Of a DNA stretch of 64,000 nt, positions 34,175 through 42,578 are shown in pieces; within the stretch, counting starts at the first letter, position 1, and each line of letters opens with the position of its first letter. The DNA is taken from assembly GCF_900107925.1 (NCBI RefSeq), contig NZ_FNUJ01000004.1, positions 620,001 through 684,000 of the forward strand. The letters are read 5' to 3'. The DNA is from Amycolatopsis pretoriensis. GTDB taxonomy: Bacteria; Actinomycetota; Actinomycetes; Mycobacteriales; Pseudonocardiaceae. Under the pieces are notes generated by a model. It did not search any database. It was given only the letters and a program-made list of their open reading frames with translations, and had not been told where the DNA came from. Position numbers and translations under genes: made by a program.

Positions 34175-34205
34175 ATGATGAACTCTCCAGTCGGTGGAGA
34201 GTCAA
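34175..34205 (-). promoter_or_regulatory. MerR-type autoregulated promoter/operator
   Basis: On the minus strand: -35 TTGACT (34205-34200), a 19-base spacer, -10 CATCAT (34180-34175). The dyad has arms ACTCTCCACC and ACTGGAGAGT around a G (34202-34182). One arm is identical to the L11-paralogue operator, the other differs at two bases. The predicted transcript starts at GTG 34167, again leaderless. Confidence 0.85.
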
Positions 34206-34228
34206 GCCTCGCACGGTACGGTTGTCCC

Positions 34229-34690
34229 ATGCACTTCACCCGGCCTCGCGACCTGGTGGTGGCCGGGCTGCTCGGCCTGGTCCTCGGCTACCTCCTCTTC
34301 GTCGTCGCGTACGGCTCACTGCCGCAGCTGCCGACGTTCGCCGGCGTCACCTTCGCCGTGCTCGCCCTGGTCGAGGCCGGGCTCGCGTTCTCCATCCGCT
34401 CCCGGATCAAGAACGGCCGGGTCGTTGCCGCTATCGGGATCGCCCGATCGGTGGCCCTGGCGAAGGCTTCGTCACTCGCCGGAGCGTTCATGGGCGGCGC
34501 CTGGCTGGCCGCGCTCGCCTACGTTTTCCCGCGACGTGACGAACTCGTCGCCGCGGTTCTCGACACCCGGGCCGGCGTCGTCGGCGTCGTGTCGTCAGCG
34601 GCCCTGGTAGCAGCGGGTTTGTGGCTGGAGCACTGCTGCCGGACCCCGCGCGACCAAGAGCGGGAGCACACCCGCGGGACGACCGGTTAG
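34229..34690 (+). CDS. DUF3180-family membrane protein
   Basis: 153 residues with four hydrophobic segments (VVAGLLGLVLGYLLFVVAYG, TFAGVTFAVLALVEAGLAF, LAGAFMGGAWLAALAYV, VVGVVSSAALVAAGLWLE). A small membrane protein of this kind normally sits directly after folK in actinobacteria; here the MerR gene lies between them. Divergent from MerR, so its promoter overlaps the shared operator region. Function unknown. Confidence 0.82.
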   Translation: MHFTRPRDLVVAGLLGLVLGYLLFVVAYGSLPQLPTFAGVTFAVLALVEAGLAFSIRSRIKNGRVVAAIGIARSVALAKASSLAGAFMGGAWLAALAYVFPRRDELVAAVLDTRAGVVGVVSSAALVAAGLWLEHCCRTPRDQEREHTRGTTG

Positions 34691-34759
34691 CGCTGGAATC
34701 CCACCGCTCGCGGGACCGAGTAGGTCTCGTTCGGATTACGAGCAGGTACGGTGTCAGGC

Positions 34760-36967
34760 ATGACCGGCGTGGGTGACGACTCGCGCGGCCGCCTACTGGG
34801 CAGGCCGTGGCTCGTCGTCGGATTCGTCCTCGCCATCGGAGCCACCCTCGCACTGGTGCTCAGCGACGATCTCCGCTACCTCAGGCTCGGGATCGTCGCC
34901 GCCCTCTGGGCTGCCCTGATCGGCGCTTTCCTCGCCGTGAAGTACCGCAAGCACGCGGCACACAGCGAGGACGCGGTCGCCGAGGCGCAGGCTGTGTACG
35001 AACTGGAGCTGGAACGCGAGATCGCGGCCCGGCGTGAATTCGAGCTGGAGGTGGAGGCCGAGAACCGCACCGCGGCCGACTCCCAGGGCCGCGAGGAGCT
35101 GGAGGCGCTGCGCGCCGAAGTCTCCGCGCTGCGCGACAGCCTCCAGTCGCTGTTCGGCGGCGAGGTGCTGCTCGAACGCGTCGCGCTGACCGCGCAGGCG
35201 ACCCGGATGCGCAAGCTCTCCGACGAGAACCGCATGATCCCCGACGCCGCGCCGAAGAAGAAGCCGGCGCAGCTGATGGCCGGGAAGAAGCCGGCCGAGC
35301 AGGGCGAGCGGCCGACCGAGCTGATCGACCGCGTGCTCGACGAACGACGTCGCAAGGCGTCGAACGGGAAGCCCGCGAACGGCAAGGGACTCGGCAAGGG
35401 CAAGGGCTTCGGCGGCAAGCCGGTCCCGAAGGCCCCGGCGAACGTCTCCGTGCAGAGCACCCAGCAGATTTCGCGGCCGTCGCCGTTGAGCGAGCGCCGG
35501 CCGCCGGTGCCGTCGGTCGACCCGGCGCTGAACGCGGCGCAGCGCGAGCTGAAGGCCGCCGAGCTGCGCGCCGAGGCGGCCCGCCGCCAGGCCGAGTCGC
35601 AGCCGATGCGGCTGCCGAAGCCGGACGAGGTCGCCAAGCAGCCCGAGCGCCGTCCCGAGGCCGCCGCCGAGCCGACCCGCCAGGTGCCGCGGCCCGAGCC
35701 GAAGACCGAGATCCGCCGCGCGCCGGAGCCGAAGACGGAGATCCGCCGTCCCGAGCCGCCGCCCGCACGCCGTGCGGAGCTGTCGCGGCCGGCCATGCGG
35801 CCCGCCGAGGTGTCGCGCTCGGACCTGCCGCGCGTCGACGCGCCGCGGCCGGGCGAGGTGTCGCGGTCGGACATCCCGCGGGTCGAGCGGTCGATGCCGG
35901 ACATCCCCCGCGTGGAACGGTCGATGCCGTCCATTCCGCGGGTGGAGATGTCGCGGCCGGACATCCCGCGCGTGGAGCGCTCGATGCCCGCGATCCCGCC
36001 GGTGGAGCGGTCGATGCCGGCCATTCCGCGGGTGGAGATGTCGCGCCCGGACATCCCGCGCGTGGAGATGTCGCGGCCGGACCTGCCGCGCGTCGGCAAC
36101 GGTGCGCGTCCCAAGCCGCCCGAGCCGCCGCGGCCGGCGCCCGCCCGGCCCGCCCCGGTGAATCCGTCGGAGATGTCCCGGTCGGACATCCGGCCGGTGA
36201 CCGACCTGAGCGCGGCCTTCCAGAACCGCGACGACTTCGCCGAGCGCCAGCGCCCGAACCGGCCGAAGCCGCCGGAGCCGAAGCCGCCGCCGATGCCGCG
36301 GGACGCCACGGCGTCGCGTCGCGACCTCCCGGTCGTCCCGCCGACGGCCCCGGTGCCGAACAACCCGCCGGCCGCGCGGCAGCCGTCGCGGACGAACCTG
36401 CCGCCGGTGGTGCCGCCGACCACGCCGGTCCCGGCCGCCGACGGGCGCCGTCCGTCCCGGCTGGAGCAGTTCTCGCGGGCGGACATGTCGCCGATCCTCG
36501 AGGAGCCGGCGTCGCGCCACGGGGGTTCGCACCGCGCGCCCGCCGAGGCCGCGCAGGCCGAGACGCCGATGGCGAACCCGACGCTGCCGGAGTCGGTCCG
36601 CAACTACCAGGGCCGCTCGGGCGGCCGCCGCCGCAAGCCGGACGAGTCGCAGCAGATGCCGGCCGTGCCCGCCGCCCCGCCGGAGCCGACGGGCGGTGGC
36701 CGCCGCCGTCGCCCGGACGGCGAGCCCCCGGCGTGGGAGGGCATGGTCGCCGAGCGGGCGTCGATGTCGCGCCGCAACATGGCCCCGGTCGACCCGGCGG
36801 ACGTGGAGCAGAACGGCAACGGCAACGGCCACGCCCGCAACGGCCGCCGCTCGACCGAGGCGCCGGGCAGCGGTTCGCACACGGCGGGCCGTTCGGTGAG
36901 CGAGCTGCTTGCGGCGAACGGCGGAACGGGCTCAACGCCCCGCCGCCGTCGCCGCGCGGAGGACTGA
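34760..36967 (+). CDS. DUF6779-like membrane protein with long disordered, repeat-bearing tail
   Basis: 735 residues. Two N-terminal membrane helices (WLVVGFVLAIGATLALVL; LRLGIVAALWAALIGAFLAV) lead to a coiled coil rich in E/A/R (about 70-130) and SLFGGEVLLERVALTAQATRMR, the conserved part. The remaining 550 residues are proline/arginine-rich and probably disordered. They include eight 10-residue repeats of type R-S-M-P-D-I-P-R-V-E (about 369-450). Gene position in the fol-pan block is conserved in actinobacteria. Function unknown; a scaffold or envelope-associated role is a guess. GTG 34751 is an alternative start. Confidence 0.75.
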   Translation: MTGVGDDSRGRLLGRPWLVVGFVLAIGATLALVLSDDLRYLRLGIVAALWAALIGAFLAVKYRKHAAHSEDAVAEAQAVYELELEREIAARREFELEVEAENRTAADSQGREELEALRAEVSALRDSLQSLFGGEVLLERVALTAQATRMRKLSDENRMIPDAAPKKKPAQLMAGKKPAEQGERPTELIDRVLDERRRKASNGKPANGKGLGKGKGFGGKPVPKAPANVSVQSTQQISRPSPLSERRPPVPSVDPALNAAQRELKAAELRAEAARRQAESQPMRLPKPDEVAKQPERRPEAAAEPTRQVPRPEPKTEIRRAPEPKTEIRRPEPPPARRAELSRPAMRPAEVSRSDLPRVDAPRPGEVSRSDIPRVERSMPDIPRVERSMPSIPRVEMSRPDIPRVERSMPAIPPVERSMPAIPRVEMSRPDIPRVEMSRPDLPRVGNGARPKPPEPPRPAPARPAPVNPSEMSRSDIRPVTDLSAAFQNRDDFAERQRPNRPKPPEPKPPPMPRDATASRRDLPVVPPTAPVPNNPPAARQPSRTNLPPVVPPTTPVPAADGRRPSRLEQFSRADMSPILEEPASRHGGSHRAPAEAAQAETPMANPTLPESVRNYQGRSGGRRRKPDESQQMPAVPAAPPEPTGGGRRRRPDGEPPAWEGMVAERASMSRRNMAPVDPADVEQNGNGNGHARNGRRSTEAPGSGSHTAGRSVSELLAANGGTGSTPRRRRRAED
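35863..36102 (+). repeat. 30-bp coding tandem repeat
   Basis: Eight copies of a 30-base unit encoding S/R-x-M/R-P-x-I-P-R-V-E in the tail of the DUF6779-like protein. The copies alternate between RSMP and MSRP types, suggesting expansion of a two-unit block. Confidence 0.75.
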
Positions 36968-36987
36968 GGACCGCAGGACCCAAGCGC

Positions 36988-37124
36988 CCCAATGTGGCCT
37001 TCGGTGCGTGTGACGCACCGAAGGCCACATTGGGTGCGTGTGACGCACCGAAGGCCACATTGGGTGCGCGTGACGCAACCAAGGCCACATTGGGTGCGCC
37101 TGACGCAACCAAGGCCACATTGGG
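36988..37124. repeat. Long palindrome followed by tandem 30-bp repeats
   Basis: 36988-37034 is an inverted repeat with 22-bp arms around GTG. The right arm (TGCGTGTGACGCACCGAAGG and following) then recurs in three more direct copies to 37124, the later two with small changes. It follows the DUF6779-like gene and may terminate transcription. There are no spacers, so it is not a CRISPR array. Confidence 0.8.
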
Positions 37125-37299
37125 GCGCACTCGGAGCGCCCGGCTGCCGGCCACGAGCGCGCGGCGGGCCGACCACAGCGCCCGCGGGCCGATCCGGGTC
37201 GCTCGGCGGGCCGACCTGGGGCGCCCAGCAGGCTGAACCCAAGCCGTGTGTGCCAGGTGGCGTTTCCGTTCCTGTCCGGTCTGCGTAGGGTGACCGGCT

Positions 37300-38466
37300 G
37301 TGAGCGGAACCCTCTCGCCCGCGACGGGACTCGACCGGGGACGGCGGCCTCGCCGGATCACCGTGCTGCTGCCGGTGCTCGGCCTGATCGTGGTCGCCCT
37401 CTGCGGCCTGTTCCTCTTCGGCCTGGCCACCGCGCGGGTCGGCCCGCTCGCCGTCACCATCGGGGTTCTCGCCGCGCTCGTGCCGGTCGCCGGCGTGGTC
37501 GCCGGGTTCCTCTGGGTCGACCGCTGGGAGCCCGAACCCGCGAAGTTCCTCCTCCTCGCCTTCGCCTGGGGCGCCTGCATCGCGACCATCACCGCGCTGC
37601 TCATCAACACCACCGCCGAGGCCGTCGGCGACGAGCTGCTCGGCAAGGGCAGCGGCAACACCGTCGCCGCGCTGGTCTCCGCCCCGATCGTCGAGGAGGC
37701 CGCGAAGGCCCTCTTCGTGGTGCTCCTCGTGTGGCGCCGCCGCGAAGAGTTCGACGGCGTCGTGGACGGTGTCGTCTACGCCGGGTTCAGCGCCGCCGGG
37801 TTCGCGTTCACCGAGAACATCTACTACTTCGGCCGCGCGTTCGCCGACTACGGCTTCGGCGACGGGCACAGCCAGGGCGTCATCACGGCGTTCTTCCTCC
37901 GCGGCGTCCTCGCGCCCTTCACGCACCCGCTGTTCGCCGTGCTCACCGGCATCGGGATCGGCATCGCCGCGCGGACGACCACGAAGGCGATGCGGGTCCT
38001 CGCGCCGATCGCCGGCTACCTGGCCGCCGTCTGCCTGCACGCGCTGTGGAACAGCGCCGCGCTGCTGGGCGGCTCGAAGTTCCTCACCGTCTACTTCCTG
38101 ATCATGCTGCCGCTGTTCCTCGGCGTGGTCTACCTGGTCGTCCTGCAACGACGGCGTGAGCAGCGCATCATCGCCACCGCCCTGCCGCACATGGCCGCGC
38201 AACGGTGGATCGCGCCGTCCGAGGTCGACCTGCTGGCGAGCCTGCCCGGGCGGCGCGCCTGGCGGCGGCAGGCGAAACGCCAGTCCGGCAAGCGCGCCGC
38301 GAAGGCCGTCGCCGTCTACCAGGCGAGCGTGACCGAGCTCGCGTTCCTGGACCGCCAGGAGCTCACGAGCGACGACGACCGGCAGCGCCAGCAGGAGCTG
38401 CTGCGCACGTTGAAGGCCGCCCGCGCGGAGGCGACGCGCCTCGCCGACGAGGCCGCCCGAGGGTGA
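37300..38466 (+). CDS. PrsW-family intramembrane metalloprotease
   Basis: 388 residues from GTG 37300, with about eight membrane segments. PrsW/M82 motifs are present: E132-E-A-A-K136, F-A-F-T-E172-N173, H209 (FTHPLF) and H247 (LHALWN). In Bacillus PrsW performs site-1 cleavage of an anti-sigma factor; the substrate here is unknown. A charged cytosolic tail (from about 300) ends in coiled-coil-like KAARAEATRLADEAA. Confidence 0.9.
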   Translation: MSGTLSPATGLDRGRRPRRITVLLPVLGLIVVALCGLFLFGLATARVGPLAVTIGVLAALVPVAGVVAGFLWVDRWEPEPAKFLLLAFAWGACIATITALLINTTAEAVGDELLGKGSGNTVAALVSAPIVEEAAKALFVVLLVWRRREEFDGVVDGVVYAGFSAAGFAFTENIYYFGRAFADYGFGDGHSQGVITAFFLRGVLAPFTHPLFAVLTGIGIGIAARTTTKAMRVLAPIAGYLAAVCLHALWNSAALLGGSKFLTVYFLIMLPLFLGVVYLVVLQRRREQRIIATALPHMAAQRWIAPSEVDLLASLPGRRAWRRQAKRQSGKRAAKAVAVYQASVTELAFLDRQELTSDDDRQRQQELLRTLKAARAEATRLADEAARG

Positions 38467-38587
38467 CCCGGTCCGGGTGAAGCTTGTCACCCGGGCTGAA
38501 CGCTGCGCGCTCAATCGAGTTAGTCTCGCGCCGTTCGTCCGGTACCCGGGAAGGGACTGGAACGAGAGCAGAGGGAGTCTGCCAACC

Positions 38588-38614
38588 ATGAGCGTCCACA
38601 GGCGAACGCCATGA
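38588..38614 (+). CDS. Possible 8-codon leader peptide upstream of the DUF2520 gene
   Basis: ATG 38588 with AGGGAG ten bases upstream encodes M-S-V-H-R-R-T-P; its TGA overlaps the ATG at 38611. The main gene lacks a ribosome site of its own, so it may depend on reinitiation. Very short and unproven. Confidence 0.3.
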   Translation: MSVHRRTP

Positions 38615-39516
38615 TGAGGCCCGCTCGCCTGGCGGTCGGCGTCGTTTCCGCCGGCCGGGTGGGCAGCGTGCTCGGTGCCGCGCTGGCCCGGGCGGGGCAC
38701 ACCGTGGTCGCCGCGTCGGGGCTGTCCGCCGCGTCGCTGGCCCGTGCCGAACGCCTCCTCCCCGACGTGCCCCTGCTGCCGCCCGACGAAACCGTCCGCC
38801 AGGCGGACCTGGTGCTGCTCGCCCTCCCCGACGACGCCCTGGCCGGCATGGTCCGCGGGCTCGTCGCGACCGAGTCGCTGCGGCCCGGCCAGATCGTCGT
38901 GCACACCTCCGGCGCGCAGGGCATCGACGTGCTCGCCCCCGCCGCCGAGGCCGGGGCGCTGGCGCTCGCGCTGCACCCGGTGATGACGTTCACCGGCCGC
39001 GAAGAGGACCTCGAGCGGCTGACGGCGTGCAGCATCGGCGTCACCGCGGCCGCGGACGACGAAGCGGCGTGGAACGTCGGCGAGGCGCTCGCGGTCGAGA
39101 TGGGCGCCGAGCCGGTGCGCATCCCCGACTCCGCGCGAGCGCTCTACCACGCTGCGTTGACCCACGGCGCGAACCACCTGATGACGCTGGTCGCCGACTG
39201 CGCGGAAGTCTTGCGGGAAGCGGGAATCGGGCATTCCGAGCGCCTGGTGGCACCACTGCTTTCGGCGGCGTTGGATAATGTTCTGCGACACGGCGACCGC
39301 GCCCTCACCGGGCCGGTCGCGCGTGGCGATCTCGGCACCGTCCGCAAGCACCTCGCGGTGCTGGCGGACCGGGCGCCGGAGGTGGAGCCGGCCTATCGCG
39401 CGCTGGCCAGGCGCACGGTGGCGCGTTCGTCGGCTGCCGGGCTGCTGGACACCGCGGCCGCCAAAGACCTCACCGAACTCCTCGACGATCCCGCCGAAGG
39501 GCAGCACGACCAGTGA
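38611..39516 (+). CDS. Rossmann-like/DUF2520 oxidoreductase-type protein
   Basis: 301 residues. The N-terminal Rossmann fold (LAVGVVSAGRVGSVLGAALARAGH, with G-x-x-x-x-G) resembles NADP-binding ketopantoate reductase/ProC-type enzymes. The C-terminal DUF2520 helical domain (YHAALTHGANHLMTLVADC) follows. It overlaps panC by four bases (GTGA), so a role in pantothenate synthesis, perhaps the missing ketopantoate reductase step, is plausible but unproven. Confidence 0.85.
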   Translation: MMRPARLAVGVVSAGRVGSVLGAALARAGHTVVAASGLSAASLARAERLLPDVPLLPPDETVRQADLVLLALPDDALAGMVRGLVATESLRPGQIVVHTSGAQGIDVLAPAAEAGALALALHPVMTFTGREEDLERLTACSIGVTAAADDEAAWNVGEALAVEMGAEPVRIPDSARALYHAALTHGANHLMTLVADCAEVLREAGIGHSERLVAPLLSAALDNVLRHGDRALTGPVARGDLGTVRKHLAVLADRAPEVEPAYRALARRTVARSSAAGLLDTAAAKDLTELLDDPAEGQHDQ

Positions 39517-40418
39517 CCACACCGAAATTCAGCCGCGGCACGTTGAACACGTTCGCGTCGCCGGAGCAGATGAGCCAGGTCAGCCGGGCCCTGCACGGCG
39601 TCGGCCGCAAGCTGGCGCTCGTGCCGACCATGGGTGCGCTGCACGCCGGCCACCGCGAGCTGATCCGCCGCGCGAAGCGGCTGCCGAACAACGTCGTGGC
39701 CACGTCGATCTTCGTCAACCCGCTGCAGTTCGGCGCGGGCGAAGACTTCGAGGCCTACCCGCGTCCGCTGGAGGCCGACCTGGCCGTCCTGGGCGAGGAC
39801 GGCGTCGAAATCGCGTTCACGCCCAGCGCCGACGCCCTCTACGGCGAAGGTGCGGCCGTGACCGTGCACCCGGGCCCGCTCGGCGACGAGCTGGAGGGCG
39901 CGGTCCGGCCCGGCCACTTCGCCGGCGTGCTGACGGTCGTCGCGAAGCTGTTCAACCTGCTTCGCCCCGACTACGCGCTGTTCGGGGAAAAGGACTACCA
40001 GCAGCTGGTCCTGATCAAGCGGATGGTGCGGGACCTGAACATCGACACGCACGTCATCGGCGTGCCGACCGTGCGGGAGCGCGACGGGCTGGCGCTGTCG
40101 TCGCGCAACGTCTACTTGACGCCTGAGCAGCGCGAAGACGCCGTCGTCCTGTCGGCCGCCCTCACCGCGGGGGCGTTCGTCGGGCGCGACGGTGCGGACG
40201 CGGTCCTCGAGGCCGCGTCGAAGACCCTCGCCGCGCGGCCCGCGGTCGAGGTGGATTACCTGGAGTTGAGGGGAACCGACCTCGGGCCCGCGCCCGTCGA
40301 TGGTGAAGCACGACTGTTGATCGCGGCCCGGGTGGGGAGTACCCGGCTGATCGACAACGTTCCGGTGTTGCTCGGCGCCGCCGTCGAACACCCGGAGCGG
40401 CTGGACGCAGGGGAATAG
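39513..40418 (+). CDS. panC: Pantothenate synthetase (pantoate-beta-alanine ligase)
   Basis: 301 residues from GTG 39513. Joins pantoate and beta-alanine using ATP. HIGH-type motif TMGALHAGH, SIFVNPLQFGAGEDF, RPGHFAGVLTVVAKLFN, FGEKDYQQL and the KMSKS-like ALSSRN are all present. Coupled to the gene before it; panD follows nine bases later. Confidence 0.97.
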   Translation: MTTPKFSRGTLNTFASPEQMSQVSRALHGVGRKLALVPTMGALHAGHRELIRRAKRLPNNVVATSIFVNPLQFGAGEDFEAYPRPLEADLAVLGEDGVEIAFTPSADALYGEGAAVTVHPGPLGDELEGAVRPGHFAGVLTVVAKLFNLLRPDYALFGEKDYQQLVLIKRMVRDLNIDTHVIGVPTVRERDGLALSSRNVYLTPEQREDAVVLSAALTAGAFVGRDGADAVLEAASKTLAARPAVEVDYLELRGTDLGPAPVDGEARLLIAARVGSTRLIDNVPVLLGAAVEHPERLDAGE

Positions 40419-40426
40419 GAGTCCAC

Positions 40427-40924
40427 ATGTACCGCACCATGCTCAAGTCGAAGATCCACCGCGTCACCGTGACCCAGGCCGACCTGCACTACGTCGGCTC
40501 GGTGACGGTCGACGAGGACCTGATGGAGGCCGCGGACCTGCTGCCGGGGGAACAGGTGTCCATTGTGGACGTCACCAACGGCGCGCGGCTGGAGACCTAC
40601 GTCATCAAGGGCGAGCGCGGCAGCGGCGTGCTCGGCATCAACGGCGCCGCGGCGCACCTGGTGCACCCGGGCGACCTGGTCATCCTCATCTCCTACGGGC
40701 AGATGGACGACGCCGAAGCCGCGACGTACGAACCGCGCGTGGTGTTCGTCGACGCGGACAACCGGATCGTCCACCGGCACGCCGACCCGGGCTACGCACC
40801 CGAGGGATCGGGGCTGCTGTCCGGCACGGTGACGCTGCCGCCGGAGGAGGAGACGGCGGTGTTCCCGGTCGCGGAGACGGCCGACGCCCGCCGCCTCGAC
40901 GCGTTGCTGCACGCCGAAAGCTGA
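40427..40924 (+). CDS. panD: Aspartate 1-decarboxylase precursor
   Basis: 165 residues. Makes beta-alanine; self-cleaves between G24 and S25 (HYVGSVTV) to form the pyruvoyl group. Also present: GARLETYVIKGERGSG and NGAAAHLVHPGDLVIL. RBS AGGAG upstream. The C-terminal tail is about 40 residues longer than in E. coli PanD, which is common in actinobacteria. Confidence 0.97.
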   Translation: MYRTMLKSKIHRVTVTQADLHYVGSVTVDEDLMEAADLLPGEQVSIVDVTNGARLETYVIKGERGSGVLGINGAAAHLVHPGDLVILISYGQMDDAEAATYEPRVVFVDADNRIVHRHADPGYAPEGSGLLSGTVTLPPEEETAVFPVAETADARRLDALLHAES

Positions 40925-40929
40925 CGCGC

Positions 40930-41709
40930 TTGCTGCTCACCGTCGACGTCGGCAACACGAACATCGTCCTGGGGCTCTGGTCCGGCCACGACCTGGTCGG
41001 CGACTGGCGCATGCGCACGGACGCGCGCATCACGGCCGACGAGCTGGCGTTGACGGTGCGCGGCCTGCTGGGCCCGCACGCGGATTCCGTGTCCGGCATC
41101 AGTGCTTTGTCGACGGTGCCGGCGGTCCTGCGCGAACTGCGCGTGATGCTTGCGCGGTACTACGCGGCGGTTCCGAAGATCGTGGTGGAGCCGGGCGTCC
41201 GCACGGGCGTGGCGCTGCTGGTGGACAACCCGAAGGAGGTGGGCGCGGACCGGCTGGCGAACACGCTGGCCGCGCACCACCTCCACAGCGGGACGGCGTG
41301 CGTGGTGGTCGACTTCGGCACGTCGACCAACGTGGACGCGATCTCGGCCCGCGGCGAGTTCCTGGGCGGCGCGTTCGCCCCGGGCATCGAGATTTCGGTG
41401 GACGCGCTGGCGTTGCGCGCGGCGGCGTTGCGGAAGGTCGAGCTGGTCCCGCCGCGGTCGGTGATCGGCAAGAACACCGTGGAGTGCTTGCAGTCCGGGA
41501 TTTTGTATGGATTCGCCGGGCAGGTGGACGGGTTGGTCAAGCGGATAGTGCGCGAGCTGTCGCCGGGTGGCACGGAACCGGTTGCGGTGCTGGCGACCGG
41601 GGGTTTGGCGCCGTTGGTGATCGGTGAGTCCGAGACGATCACCGATCACGTGCCGGATCTGACGTTGCTGGGGTTGCGGTTGGTCTACGAGCGCAACATC
41701 CGGGGTTAG
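40930..41709 (+). CDS. coaX: Type III pantothenate kinase
   Basis: 259 residues from TTG 40930 (MLLTVDVGNTNIVLG), five bases after the panD stop. First step of CoA synthesis from pantothenate. ASKHA motifs DVGNTNI, GADRLANTLAA, VVDFGTSTNVDAI and APGIEISVDAL are clear. A TTG start in a tight operon suggests coupling to panD. Its stop overlaps the convergent gene. Confidence 0.95.
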   Translation: MLLTVDVGNTNIVLGLWSGHDLVGDWRMRTDARITADELALTVRGLLGPHADSVSGISALSTVPAVLRELRVMLARYYAAVPKIVVEPGVRTGVALLVDNPKEVGADRLANTLAAHHLHSGTACVVVDFGTSTNVDAISARGEFLGGAFAPGIEISVDALALRAAALRKVELVPPRSVIGKNTVECLQSGILYGFAGQVDGLVKRIVRELSPGGTEPVAVLATGGLAPLVIGESETITDHVPDLTLLGLRLVYERNIRG

Positions 41710-42122
41710 TTCCCGTTGCCGGTTCGCGCTAGCCGGCGCCGTTCGAGCGCGTACCCGAGGGTCGTCACTGCCAGGGCTGGGAAGGCCACCTTGGCCTGCG
41801 GAAACTTCTTCGTCCCGGGCGGATCCACGGCCTTCGAGCCCGGGTAGGCCAATGCGGAAATCTGCGTCAGCCAGTACAGCGACGCCAGGACGGCCCCGGC
41901 GTCGAGGCCCTCCCGGGTCGACGGCCGGCGCCACAGCTGCCACAGGCTCGTCGCCCCCAGCGCGAGACCGAGGCTCATCGTCTGCCCGTTGTGGAACTTC
42001 GCGTGCGGCGGCCAAGCCGGGTTGTGGACGTGGGTTTCGTTCCAATCGGCACGGTACGGACCGACGGCCGTCACGAGTGACGTCAGCGAGATCAATGCTC
42101 GTCCCAACGATTTCCTGCTCAT
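41706..42122 (-). CDS. Small DUF6640-like membrane protein
   Basis: 138 residues with roughly four hydrophobic segments. Conserved-looking WNETHVHNPAWPPHAKFHNGQ resembles a family of uncharacterised small membrane proteins that I recall as DUF6640. The histidine-rich loop could bind a ligand or metal. Convergent with coaX by a four-base overlap. Function unknown. Confidence 0.6.
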   Translation of the reverse strand: MSRKSLGRALISLTSLVTAVGPYRADWNETHVHNPAWPPHAKFHNGQTMSLGLALGATSLWQLWRRPSTREGLDAGAVLASLYWLTQISALAYPGSKAVDPPGTKKFPQAKVAFPALAVTTLGYALERRRLARTGNGN

Positions 42123-42155
42123 CCCCGCAGTATGGAACCTCCAGCTTGATCGAGG

Positions 42156-42461
42156 TCAAGGCAGGATCTTCAACCCGACCACACCCGCGACGATCAACCC
42201 CAGACACGTCAACCGGGCCGCCGTCACCGAGTCGCCGAGCACGACCATCCCGTACAGCGCCGTGCCGATCGTGCCGATGCCCACCCACACCGCGTAGCCC
42301 GTCCCCAGCGGGATCTCCCGCAGCGCATACCCCAGCCCGCTCATGCTCAACACCAGCGCGACCACGAACGTCGCCACCGAAGCCGGCTTGAAGAACCCCT
42401 TGAGGGCCGCCGCCCAGACCGTTTCCAGGATTCCGGACACCACCAAGACCAACCAGGACAT
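42156..42461 (-). CDS. SMR-family guanidinium exporter (Gdx/SugE type)
   Basis: 101 residues, four membrane helices, with the SMR glutamate in SGILETVWAAALK. The WAAALK context and TGYAVWVGIGTIGTALYG fit the SugE/Gdx subgroup that exports guanidinium by proton exchange. ATG 42461 has AAAGGG upstream. A guanidine-III riboswitch in the leader supports the substrate assignment. Confidence 0.9.
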   Translation of the reverse strand: MSWLVLVVSGILETVWAAALKGFFKPASVATFVVALVLSMSGLGYALREIPLGTGYAVWVGIGTIGTALYGMVVLGDSVTAARLTCLGLIVAGVVGLKILP

Positions 42462-42489
42462 GACAACCCTTTCGCAGTGCTGGTACACA

Positions 42490-42534
42490 CTGCGCCGTCT
42501 TGTCCTGACCGGGTACGACGCGCTCGTCCGGGAC
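42490..42534 (-). promoter_or_regulatory. Guanidine-III (ykkC-III) riboswitch
   Basis: On the minus strand the leader reads CCCGGACGAG...GTCGTACCCGGTCAGG...ACGGCGC, matching the ykkC-III pseudoknot consensus (CCGGACGAG, GUACCCGGU-AGG, ACGGCGC). It ends about 28 bases before the exporter's ATG, close to the ribosome site, consistent with guanidine-induced translation. Confidence 0.88.
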
Positions 42535-42578
42535 GCCCGGGTGGGGTCCCTTCCGAAGTTAGCATGACAAAAAATGTC

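Noticed and set aside
34168..34239. Upstream starts (34239 or ATG 34176) for the MerR gene
   Set aside because: They would place coding sequence across the operator or the -10; the leaderless GTG 34167 agrees with the promoter layout seen at the L11 paralogue.
36988..37124. CRISPR array
   Set aside because: The 30-bp units are directly adjacent with no unique spacers and no cas genes are present.
36604..39522. 972-residue minus-strand open frame
   Set aside because: Crosses PrsW and DUF2520 genes and the palindromic repeat; composition biased, no domains.
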